This document shows, one piece after another, positions 6,349 through 11,646 of a DNA stretch of 17,926 nucleotides. The notes under the pieces were generated by a model. The model had not been told where the DNA came from and searched no databases. It saw nothing but the letters and a program-made list of their open reading frames with translations. The stretch's first letter is position 1; each line of letters begins with the position of its first letter. This stretch comes from CAYLSV01 sp964386435. Lineage in GTDB: Bacteria; Planctomycetota; Phycisphaerae; Tepidisphaerales; Tepidisphaeraceae. The DNA lies in contig CAYLSV010000070.1 in the NCBI GenBank assembly GCA_964386435.1, forward strand, positions 1 to 17,926, written 5' to 3'. The position numbers and the translations under genes are program-made.

Positions 6349-7605
6349 TCACGGCCCGCCGCCGGGCAGGAACCCGCGCATTACCAGCACCAACCCCTCA
6401 AGCCCCGGCGCGAGGTACGTGTAGATCGGCGGGTAGACGAGCATCACCGCCGCCGTCGCCACGGCGAGGTAGGGGCCGTAGGGCAAGTGGCGTTGCCGGC
6501 GGATGAGCCACACCGCCCCGGCCAGCGGCAGCCCGAGGAACGGGGCGAGGAAAAACGCGACCGTCGCCGGCCCCGGCCCCAGGCAGCAGCCGACGCCGAA
6601 CATGAGGTGCACGTCGCCCAGCCCCATCGCCTCCCGCCCGAACCCGAGGCTGCCCAGGATCCGCGCCCCCCACACCACGCCGCCGCCGACCAAGCCGCCC
6701 AGCAGCGACCCGCCGATCGCCGCCAACCAGCCCGGCCCACTTGGCAACGGCAGCAGCAGCCCGGCGATCATGCCCGCCACCGGCAACGCGACGAACAGGA
6801 TTTCCTTGCCCATCTCCGCCCGAATCCGGCTTGCCGGCCAATCGGCCTCGGCCGCCTCGTCGCCCACGCCCAGCGGCGGCTCGTCGTCGGCGAACGACAG
6901 CGGCAACACGCCCAGCCTCAGCAACCCGAAGCTGATCGCCAACCCGCCGAACCCCAGCAGCCCCGCCCACATCTGGCCGCTCGCGCCGACGAGGTTGCCC
7001 GGCAAACTCGGGTCGGCGAGGAAGATCGGGTGCACCATCAGCGCCACCACCGCCGCCGACCACGGCAGCGACAGCGGAATGATGAAGTGCTCGGCGTCGA
7101 TCAGCGACCCGGCCAGCAAAATCGCCAGCAGCCAAAGGTAGATCAACAGCACCGGCCACCCCACGGCCACGCCCACGTCGGCGAGCGTGACAAACGTCCA
7201 CCCGCCCGCCCCCGTGATCGACGGCGGCACCTCCGTCACCACCGCCGGCCCCAACCCGAAGACGAACAACGCCAGAAAATACCCGCCGAACAGCAACGCC
7301 GTGAACAGCTCCACCAGCGGGTACCGCACGCTGATCGCCACCCGGCAGTACCGGCACTTGCCCCCCAAGAGCGGCCACCCGATCACCGGCACGTTGTCGT
7401 AGAACGCCAGTCGATGGTCACACTTCGGGCAATGGCTCGGCGGGTCCGAGAGGTGCCGCACCACCAGCCAGGGCTGCTGCCACCACCCGCTCCCCACCGG
7501 CGGCTCCCACGTCGCCAGCCGATACACCACCACGTTCAAGAACGACCCGACGCACGCCCCCAACAACACGACGAACACGAGCGCGACAACGTCGAGTGAC
7601 GACAC
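6349..7605 (-). CDS. pilD: Type IV prepilin peptidase (A24 family)
   Basis: Integral membrane aspartic protease that cleaves and N-methylates prepilins or pseudopilins. N-terminal signature GACVGSFLNVVVYRL (residues 16-30); the zinc-type cysteine pairs are CPKC (59-62) and CRYC (84-87), followed by RYPLVELFTALLF. The two catalytic aspartates fit LIDAEHFIIP (Asp170) and GLGDVHL (Asp331). At 418 residues it is much longer than the usual 260-290, because of extra hydrophobic segments and a hydrophilic stretch (about 239-266) between the two aspartates. The start is GTG at 7605, supported by a TACGCT box 5 nt upstream. No pilin or secretion ATPase gene is in the window, so which system it serves is open. 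The upstream divergent spacer is repeat element D. Confidence 0.93.
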   Translation of the reverse strand: MSSLDVVALVFVVLLGACVGSFLNVVVYRLATWEPPVGSGWWQQPWLVVRHLSDPPSHCPKCDHRLAFYDNVPVIGWPLLGGKCRYCRVAISVRYPLVELFTALLFGGYFLALFVFGLGPAVVTEVPPSITGAGGWTFVTLADVGVAVGWPVLLIYLWLLAILLAGSLIDAEHFIIPLSLPWSAAVVALMVHPIFLADPSLPGNLVGASGQMWAGLLGFGGLAISFGLLRLGVLPLSFADDEPPLGVGDEAAEADWPASRIRAEMGKEILFVALPVAGMIAGLLLPLPSGPGWLAAIGGSLLGGLVGGGVVWGARILGSLGFGREAMGLGDVHLMFGVGCCLGPGPATVAFFLAPFLGLPLAGAVWLIRRQRHLPYGPYLAVATAAVMLVYPPIYTYLAPGLEGLVLVMRGFLPGGGP

Positions 7606-7610
7606 GCCGC

Positions 7611-7616
7611 AGCGTA
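7611..7616 (-). promoter_or_regulatory. -10 box (TACGCT) of pilD
   Basis: On the minus strand TACGCT ends 5 nt before the GTG at 7605. No Shine-Dalgarno sequence is visible. Confidence 0.45.
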
Positions 7617-7633
7617 GTGCGGGTGGGATGGTG

Positions 7634-7852
7634 CTTTGTCATTTGTTCTTGGTTCTTTGTCCTTGGTCGAGAAGCCGAGGGGAGAGCGAAGCGATCACCC
7701 GGATCCCGCACGATCAGGATGCTCAGTCCGCGAAATCCGGGTGTTCGCTCCGCTCACCCCACGGCTTCTCAACGGGAAGGATCAGCAACGGACAAACGAC
7801 CGAGAACAAAGGACCAAGAACAAAGGACCAAGAACAAAGGACCAAGAACAAC
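7634..7852. repeat. Nested inverted repeat with heptamer flanks (element D)
   Basis: The divergent spacer between pilD and the dehydrogenase gene is a two-layer palindrome. The inner arms 7669-7704 and 7735-7770 are 36 nt and match at 32 positions (GAGAAGCCG... with CGGCTTCTC at the far end). Outside them are heptamer runs: CTTTGTC-type words at 7634-7668 and, on the right, GAACAAA/GGACCAA alternating from 7804 to 7852, three perfect 14-nt periods. 7643-7668 pairs with 7826-7851 at 24 of 26 positions. The word family is that of element A. Its place between two divergent promoters argues against a terminator role. Confidence 0.92.
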
Positions 7853-7862
7853 CCCTCGCGAA

Positions 7863-7868
7863 TACACT
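7863..7868 (+). promoter_or_regulatory. -10 box (TACACT) of the dehydrogenase gene
   Basis: TACACT ends 6 nt before GTG 7875, just beyond the right edge of element D. It favours GTG 7875 over the in-frame ATG at 7905. Confidence 0.5.
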
Positions 7869-7874
7869 CCCTCC

Positions 7875-8741
7875 GTGGAAGCCCCCGACGCCCCGACGCC
7901 TGACATGACCGGCCGCGTCTGTTTGATCACCGGGTCGACCGGCGGGATCGGGTTCGAGACGGCCGCGGCGCTGGCCGATGCCGGGGCGACGGTGCTGGTG
8001 CACGGGCGAAGCCGCGAGAAGACTCAGGCCGCCGCCGAGCGGGTGGGGCGGGGGGCCTCGGCCGTCATCGGCGACTTCGCCCGCCTCGACGACGTCCGCC
8101 GCCTCGCCGACGAAATCGCCCAGAAGCACGGCCAGCTCGACGTGCTAATCAACAACGCCGGCCTCTACCGCCGCGGCACCGCCACCACGGCCGACGGCTT
8201 TGGCCTGACCGTGCAGGTGAACCACCTCGCCCCGTTCGTCCTCACGGCCAGGCTGATGCCCAACCTCCTCGCCGCCCGCCGCGACGGCGGGTTCCCGCGG
8301 GTCGTCAACCTCTCCAGCCGCGCCCACGAAACGGCCCCGAAGCTGGCGAAACTCGACCTCGACCGCGCCGACGAGGTCGGCGGCTGGAAGGCGTATGCCA
8401 CCAGCAAGCTGTACAATATTTGGTTCACCCGCGAGCTGCACCGCCGCTACCGGCCGCTGGGCGTCTCGAGCAACGCCGTCCACCCCGGCGTCATCGCCAC
8501 CGACATCTTCCGCGACCTCCCCGGCATGATCCGCGTCCCCATGCTGTGGTTTCTCAAAGGTCCGAAGGAAGGTGCCGCCACCACCATTCACCTCGCCACC
8601 CACGAAGCCGGCGGCGCGATCAGCGGCAAGTACTGGCGCGACTGCCACCTCACCGACCCCACCCCCGACGCCCAAGACAACGACGCCGCCAAGCAGCTCT
8701 GGCAATGGAGCGAGCAAGTCACGGGCACCACGTGGCCGTGA
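7875..8741 (+). CDS. Short-chain dehydrogenase/reductase
   Basis: NAD(P)-dependent oxidoreductase of the classical SDR family; the cytosolic substrate is unknown. Cofactor motif TGSTGGIG (about residues 19-26), NNAG (93-96), a catalytic serine in NLSSRAH (147/148) and the YATSK motif (Tyr174, Lys178). HGRSR after the second strand suggests NADP preference. The layout, with VNHLAPFVLT and AVHPGVIATD, is like the retinol dehydrogenase/WW-oxidoreductase-like SDR branch. The frame is open far upstream through the repeat, but that part is repeat translation; GTG 7875 (288 residues) is chosen from the -10 box, and ATG 7905 remains possible. No pathway partner adjoins it. Confidence 0.9.
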   Translation: MEAPDAPTPDMTGRVCLITGSTGGIGFETAAALADAGATVLVHGRSREKTQAAAERVGRGASAVIGDFARLDDVRRLADEIAQKHGQLDVLINNAGLYRRGTATTADGFGLTVQVNHLAPFVLTARLMPNLLAARRDGGFPRVVNLSSRAHETAPKLAKLDLDRADEVGGWKAYATSKLYNIWFTRELHRRYRPLGVSSNAVHPGVIATDIFRDLPGMIRVPMLWFLKGPKEGAATTIHLATHEAGGAISGKYWRDCHLTDPTPDAQDNDAAKQLWQWSEQVTGTTWP

Positions 8742-8786
8742 GCCGCTCAGGCTCCCGCACCTTTTGATCCGCGAGCATTGCTGAAA

Positions 8787-8815
8787 CCCCCACCGCCTCG
8801 TAGAGGCGGTGGGGG
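8787..8815 (+). repeat. CGTAG-loop hairpin, copy 2 (13-bp perfect stem)
   Basis: 8787-8799 and 8803-8815 are perfectly complementary with a 3-nt loop; the core is CCGCCTCGTAGAGGCGG (8793-8809). No T-tract follows, so it is not a typical intrinsic terminator. It lies 45 nt past the dehydrogenase stop. The following 8806-8834 matches 4451-4479 at 24 of 29 positions. Confidence 0.85.
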
Positions 8816-9055
8816 CCTCAGCGACGTTGAGGTGCGAACCACGCTGATTCTCCAAATGCAAGGTAGCTGCGAGTCGGCGACTTGCAGTCCGGTGGAACCT
8901 GCGGATCCGCGTTCCGAACGGCGACTCCCCAAGTCGCAGCGCCCGTCCGCCCGTGCTGCGCGCTTGTCGCGTTCTTTGGAACCTCGGCCGCCGACTTCGC
9001 ATTGGCCGTTGGGAATCGTAAATCTGGTCTGTTCAGGGGAAACCGCGACCACCTT

Positions 9056-9060
9056 GGGAG
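9056..9060 (+). promoter_or_regulatory. Shine-Dalgarno GGGAG of the PilZ-like gene
   Basis: GGGAG lies 7 nt before ATG 9068 and decides that start. This is the one gene with no close same-strand upstream neighbour in the window that has a Shine-Dalgarno sequence and no TANNNT box, which implies a real 5' leader. Confidence 0.6.
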
Positions 9061-9067
9061 ATTTCAG

Positions 9068-9508
9068 ATGCAGACGATTCCGAACATGACGAGCACGCCG
9101 ACCTTCGAGCCCGCCGACGTGGAGGTCGGCACCGCCTGGCCGGCCGAGCTGGATCTGGTACTCAGCGCCCTGGAGGCCGGGCGGACCGGCTGGCGGGAGC
9201 GGCGGGGCGAGCGGCGGCGGCGGCACCGCGTGCGGGCCGAGTACGCGTTGTTCGCCGAGCGCCACTCGGGCGAATGCCGCGAGCTGTTCACCCGCGACGC
9301 CGACGGCCGGGGTTTGGGTTTCGTCTGCCGTGACGCGTTGCCGCTGGGCTACGGCGGCATGGTGAGCCTGACCTCGCCGGGCGGCCACGACATCGAGGTC
9401 GCCGCCACCGTCTACCGCTGCCGGCCGTGCGCCAACGGCTGGTTCGAGGGCACGCTCTACTTCCACGACGATGTGGATGCCTTCGCCCCGGTTGACGATT
9501 GGCAATGA
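9068..9508 (+). CDS. Probable PilZ-domain protein (degenerate c-di-GMP site)
   Basis: A 146-residue soluble protein. The central and C-terminal part has the PilZ layout: an arginine-rich segment (RRGERRRRHRVRAEY, about 45-59) in the place of the RxxxR motif, then TRDADGRGLGF (75-85) in the place of the [D/N]xSxxG motif with Asp where Ser is usual, then beta strands VAATVYRCRPCANGWFEGTLYF (111-132) typical of the barrel end. If the site binds c-di-GMP it would be a receptor; the altered motif leaves this open. Acidic tail DDVDAFAPVDDW. The next gene, nuoE-like, starts 34 nt downstream with its own -10-like box. Family assignment is by pattern, not alignment. Confidence 0.6.
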   Translation: MQTIPNMTSTPTFEPADVEVGTAWPAELDLVLSALEAGRTGWRERRGERRRRHRVRAEYALFAERHSGECRELFTRDADGRGLGFVCRDALPLGYGGMVSLTSPGGHDIEVAATVYRCRPCANGWFEGTLYFHDDVDAFAPVDDWQ

Positions 9509-9530
9509 AAACTCCGGCCGCCGGTGCCGC

Positions 9531-9536
9531 TACACT
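9531..9536 (+). promoter_or_regulatory. -10 box (TACACT) of the nuoE-like gene
   Basis: TACACT ends 6 nt before ATG 9543; no Shine-Dalgarno sequence lies between. Confidence 0.5.
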
Positions 9537-9542
9537 GGCCGC

Positions 9543-10151
9543 ATGGCCTGGCTGGTTGAAGACCGTCGTCACGAACGCATCGAGGCGGGCGAGCCGCTGC
9601 TCACCGACGCGATGAAGTCGCACCTCCGCGACGTCTACTTCCCCCGCTACCCGACCAAGCAGGCCGTCCTGCTGCCGGCGTTGCACCACCTCCAGCACGA
9701 GTACGGCTGGCTGCCGCCCCAGGCGCTGGCCGAGGTCGCCGAGTTCCTCGAGCTCGCCGAGGCTGAGGTGCTCGACACCGCCACGTTCTACGAAGAGTAC
9801 TGGCTGCGGCCCAAGGGCAAGTATTTGTTCCAGGTTTGCCGCAGCCTCGCGTGCGAGGTGTGCAACCACGCCGAACTCACCGAGCACCTGGAAACCACCC
9901 TCGGCTGCGAAGTCGGCGAAACCAGCGAGGACCAGCGCTACACCCTCGTCGAGCTCGAATGCCTCGGCAGCTGCGGCACCGCGCCGGTGGTCATGGTCAA
10001 CGACACGCTCTACGAAAACGTGACAACCGCGATCCTCGACAATCTGATCGCCGAGCTGCCCGACGACCCGCACGAGTACAAGGACCCGACGGTCACCTGG
10101 GACGGGCCGAGCAGCCACCACGTCGCCACCGCCGAAGCCGACACCCACTGA
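9543..10151 (+). CDS. nuoE: NADH:quinone oxidoreductase subunit E (2Fe-2S thioredoxin-like)
   Basis: A 202-residue protein of the complex I 24-kDa/NuoE family, which holds a [2Fe-2S] cluster and acts with NuoF in NADH oxidation on the cytoplasmic arm. Helical N-terminal part (PTKQAVLLPALHHLQHEYGWLPPQALAEVAEFL, about 37-69), then ATFYEEYWLRPKGKYLFQVC and the four cluster ligands Cys99 and Cys104 (CRSLAC) and Cys140 and Cys144 (CLGSC). The C-terminal tail of about 25 residues is polar. No other nuo gene is visible, but an assembly gap begins about 60 nt downstream, so a lost nuoF neighbour cannot be excluded. NuoE-like subunits also occur in bidirectional hydrogenases and formate dehydrogenases; that alternative is possible. 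Confidence 0.9.
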   Translation: MAWLVEDRRHERIEAGEPLLTDAMKSHLRDVYFPRYPTKQAVLLPALHHLQHEYGWLPPQALAEVAEFLELAEAEVLDTATFYEEYWLRPKGKYLFQVCRSLACEVCNHAELTEHLETTLGCEVGETSEDQRYTLVELECLGSCGTAPVVMVNDTLYENVTTAILDNLIAELPDDPHEYKDPTVTWDGPSSHHVATAEADTH

Positions 10152-10184
10152 ACCCACGGACGTCGCCCGACTCCGACCGGACCT

Positions 10185-10201
10185 CCGCCGCGTAGCGGCG
10201 G
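10185..10201 (+). repeat. CGTAG-loop hairpin, copy 3
   Basis: CCGCCG-CGTAG-CGGCGG, a perfect stem around the invariant CGTAG. It is followed by GGCTGCACCCG and the run of N. Confidence 0.8.
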
Positions 10202-10212
10202 GGCTGCACCCG

Positions 10213-10237
10213 NNNNNNNNNNNNNNNNNNNNNNNNN
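10213..10237. other. Assembly gap (25 N)
   Basis: A run of 25 unresolved bases between inverted-repeat arms. Its real length is not known from the sequence. Confidence 0.98.
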
Positions 10238-10286
10238 CTACGCGGCGGAGGTCCGGCCGGGGCCAAGCAACGCCACTCAAACAAAA

Positions 10287-10317
10287 ACGCCCCGCGTCCA
10301 CCAGGGACGCGGGGCGT
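10287..10317 (-). terminator. Strong intrinsic terminator of the Cys-rich operon
   Basis: A perfect 13-bp GC-rich stem (10287-10299 with 10305-10317, ACGCCCCGCGTCC) with a 5-nt loop. On the minus strand it is followed by TTTTTGTTTG, starting within the stem's last pairs. It lies 24 nt past the stop of the 33-aa peptide gene, on the same strand. Confidence 0.85.
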
Positions 10318-10340
10318 GTGCCGTTCTTGCTTGATCGCGT

Positions 10341-10442
10341 TCAGCAGCAATCGCAGCTGTCGCAGTCGCAGCTGTCGCAGTCACACGACGAGCCACAGCA
10401 GCAGGCGGCGATCAGGGCGATGAGGTTGTTCAAAAAGGCCAT
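10341..10442 (-). CDS. 33-residue cysteine-rich peptide
   Basis: A short gene reading ATG GCC TTT TTG ... TGC TGC TGA. The peptide starts with a hydrophobic stretch (MAFLNNLIALIAA, residues 1-13) and ends in CCCGSSCDCDSCDCDSCDCC: 10 Cys and 5 Asp in the last 20 residues. The Asp-Ser-Cys-Asp-Cys unit comes from a perfect 15-nt tandem duplication (10351-10365, 10366-10380). Evidence that it is real: a GGAG Shine-Dalgarno sequence at correct spacing, a strong terminator just downstream, and a same-strand neighbour encoding another Cys-rich protein. A metal-binding (metallothionein-like) or membrane-associated disulfide role is a guess from composition; I recognise no family. I found no modification enzyme nearby, which argues against a modified peptide. 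Confidence 0.65.
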   Translation of the reverse strand: MAFLNNLIALIAACCCGSSCDCDSCDCDSCDCC

Positions 10443-10447
10443 GGGTT

Positions 10448-10451
10448 CTCC
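10448..10451 (-). promoter_or_regulatory. Shine-Dalgarno GGAG of the 33-aa peptide gene
   Basis: On the minus strand GGAG lies 5 nt before ATG 10442. It is the main support for this start. Confidence 0.6.
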
Positions 10452-10499
10452 AAAAGTTGGGGGATGAAAGTCAAAAAGATGAGGAAAAGAGAAGCACGT

Positions 10500-10514
10500 G
10501 CGGGTAGAACCCGC
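10500..10514 (-). terminator. Weak hairpin between the two Cys-rich genes
   Basis: GCGGGT (10500-10505) and ACCCGC (10509-10514) form a 6-bp stem with a 3-nt loop. On the minus strand a T-rich but interrupted stretch follows (TTCTCTTTTCC). It could attenuate transcription into the 33-aa peptide gene; a weak call. Confidence 0.35.
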
Positions 10515-10527
10515 GCCCGGCCTCGCC

Positions 10528-10866
10528 TCAACAATTCAACTGACACCGCAAGCCAACCAGCGTCGAAGAACGATGAATTGGATGAGCCACCCGATGGACG
10601 GCGGGGTGATTCGCAACCGGTTGCTGGGGCAGCCGCGACGTGATCGCCGGCAAATCGCTCGGCGACCACTCGCCCCCGATCACCGCCTGCACCGGCTCCG
10701 GCACCGCCGGAGCCACGTCGCAGCAGGGGGCCAGCGTGCCGCAATCGTCACAGCAACAAGCCGGCGCCGATATCGGCGCACAAGTCGCCGCCCGCACCAC
10801 CGGCCCGCCCACCACGAGCAACGCCGTCAGCAGCAACGCGAGCGGGATGGCACGGAGGCGGTCCAC
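10528..10866 (-). CDS. Secreted Cys/His-rich small protein
   Basis: A 112-residue protein of no recognised family. It has a clear signal peptide: MDRLR, then a hydrophobic core (about residues 6-23) and a probable cut after VRA or VRAA near 26-27, without a lipobox. The exported part has clustered cysteines (Cys29, 37-39, 42, 48, 49) in PACCCDDCGTLAPCCD, a proline-rich middle, a histidine cluster (His87, 91, 95, 98) and two C-terminal cysteines (108, 112). The Cys and His content suggests metal binding in the periplasm, but this is inference. The start is GTG at 10866, with TATAGT 7 nt upstream. The 33-aa Cys-rich peptide follows on the same strand, 85 nt downstream, so the two are probably co-transcribed. 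Confidence 0.65.
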   Translation of the reverse strand: MDRLRAIPLALLLTALLVVGGPVVRAATCAPISAPACCCDDCGTLAPCCDVAPAVPEPVQAVIGGEWSPSDLPAITSRLPQQPVANHPAVHRVAHPIHRSSTLVGLRCQLNC

Positions 10867-10873
10867 GGCTCCA

Positions 10874-10879
10874 ACTATA
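10874..10879 (-). promoter_or_regulatory. -10 box (TATAGT) of the Cys/His-rich gene
   Basis: On the minus strand TATAGT, a near-consensus -10, ends 7 nt before GTG 10866. Confidence 0.5.
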
Positions 10880-10908
10880 TCGTCTAGCCGAAGCTGAAGG
10901 TTCGATTT

Positions 10909-11634
10909 CTACCCCGCTGCGGCCAGCCGCCGCACCAGGGCCGCGTGGGCTTCGCCCTCGGCCTCGACGCCCAGCCCCACCGCCGCCGCGAGCTTGGGCA
11001 GGTCGTGGCTCAGCAAGGCGACCCGATCGAGCCAAAGGCCGGGGAAGACGTCGCTTTTGAGCAGCCCGTCGTGCTCCGGCTCCCGCCGCTCGCAGCGGCC
11101 GTCCCGCAGCACCAGCCAATCCACTTCCGCGTCGTCCGTCCGCCAGACAACGTACTCCCGGACCCCCGCCCGGCGGTACACGTGCAGCTTGCGGTTGAGA
11201 TCAATGCTCACGGAACTGGCCGCGATCTCGACCACCAACTCCGGCGGCCCCTCCAGATAATCACCCTCGTCCAACCCGGACAGCCCGCCCGCGGCACGCG
11301 AGATGGCCAGAAACACGTCCGGCTGCGGCTCGTTGTCGAGGTCCAGCCGCACCGTCGCGTTGTCGCCGGTGATGAGCGCCCGCGCGGTGTGCCAGTACGA
11401 CATGATCCAGTAGCTCGCCACCATGTGCGGCAAGCCGTGGCGACTGACCCGAACGGGGCTTGGCATGAAGACTTCTCCTTCGATCAACTCCGCCTTCTTC
11501 ACGCTTGGCATGGCGTGGTAGCGGCGCTCGAACTCCGGCCGCGTCAGCCGGTCGCCGTTGCGCAAGGGCGGCACCGGCCGGGCGATTGCCTTGGCCTCAG
11601 CGGGGCGGACGGCGTCGGTGGCGGGGGCGTGCAT
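10909..11634 (-). CDS. Uma2-family (DUF820) putative restriction-like endonuclease
   Basis: A 241-residue PD-(D/E)XK-fold protein of the Uma2 family; these are abundant in Cyanobacteria and Planctomycetota and their substrates are mostly unknown. Motifs: ELIEGEV (49-55), PQPDV with acidic Asp106, PPELVVEIAASS with Glu136, then DLNRKLHVYRRAGVREYVVW with Lys149, so the acidic-acidic-basic core is present. A GTG at 11640 is in frame, but ATG 11634 is chosen because TAAGAT lies exactly 6 nt before it. It begins 9 nt after the stop of the catalytic M16 gene, whose TAA is part of that -10 box. The preceding genes on this strand include a toxin-antitoxin pair; whether Uma2 works with them is unknown. 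Confidence 0.88.
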   Translation of the reverse strand: MHAPATDAVRPAEAKAIARPVPPLRNGDRLTRPEFERRYHAMPSVKKAELIEGEVFMPSPVRVSRHGLPHMVASYWIMSYWHTARALITGDNATVRLDLDNEPQPDVFLAISRAAGGLSGLDEGDYLEGPPELVVEIAASSVSIDLNRKLHVYRRAGVREYVVWRTDDAEVDWLVLRDGRCERREPEHDGLLKSDVFPGLWLDRVALLSHDLPKLAAAVGLGVEAEGEAHAALVRRLAAAG

Positions 11635-11640
11635 CGGCAC

Positions 11641-11646
11641 ATCTTA
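11641..11646 (-). promoter_or_regulatory. -10 box (TAAGAT) of the Uma2 gene
   Basis: On the minus strand TAAGAT ends 6 nt before ATG 11634. Its TAA is the stop codon of the upstream M16 protease gene (11644-11646). Confidence 0.5.

Larger units (their letters stand above)
8742..9067. other. 326-nt spacer with hairpins upstream of the PilZ-like gene
   Basis: No gene is supported here. After the CGTAG hairpin (8787-8815) come three further stem-loops within 71 nt: 8867-8887 (near-palindrome, CTGCGAGTCG...), 8894-8915 (GGAAC/GTTCC enclosing the palindrome GCGGATCCGC) and 8921-8937 (GCGACT/AGTCGC). From about 8960 to the start codon nothing structured is visible except a Shine-Dalgarno sequence. 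Frames running through the region have no recognisable protein. Confidence 0.6.
10173..10260. repeat. Inverted repeat flanking an assembly gap
   Basis: 10173-10195 and 10238-10260 (23 nt each) are inverted copies with one mismatch (CCGACCGG versus CCGGCCGG at the outer edge). The left half also contains a CGTAG hairpin (10185-10201). The true distance between the arms is hidden by the gap. Confidence 0.85.

Noticed and set aside
6067..7599. 510-codon plus-strand frame opposite pilD
   Set aside because: Composition (Arg, His, Gln, Pro) is that of an antisense shadow; pilD on the other strand has all its motifs.
8787..8815. Intrinsic terminator of the dehydrogenase gene
   Set aside because: The stem is strong but no T-tract follows on either side; it matches a repeated hairpin family instead.
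9492..9497. TTGACG as a -35 for nuoE
   Set aside because: It is 33 nt from the TACACT box, far outside the 16-18 nt range, and lies inside the PilZ-like gene.
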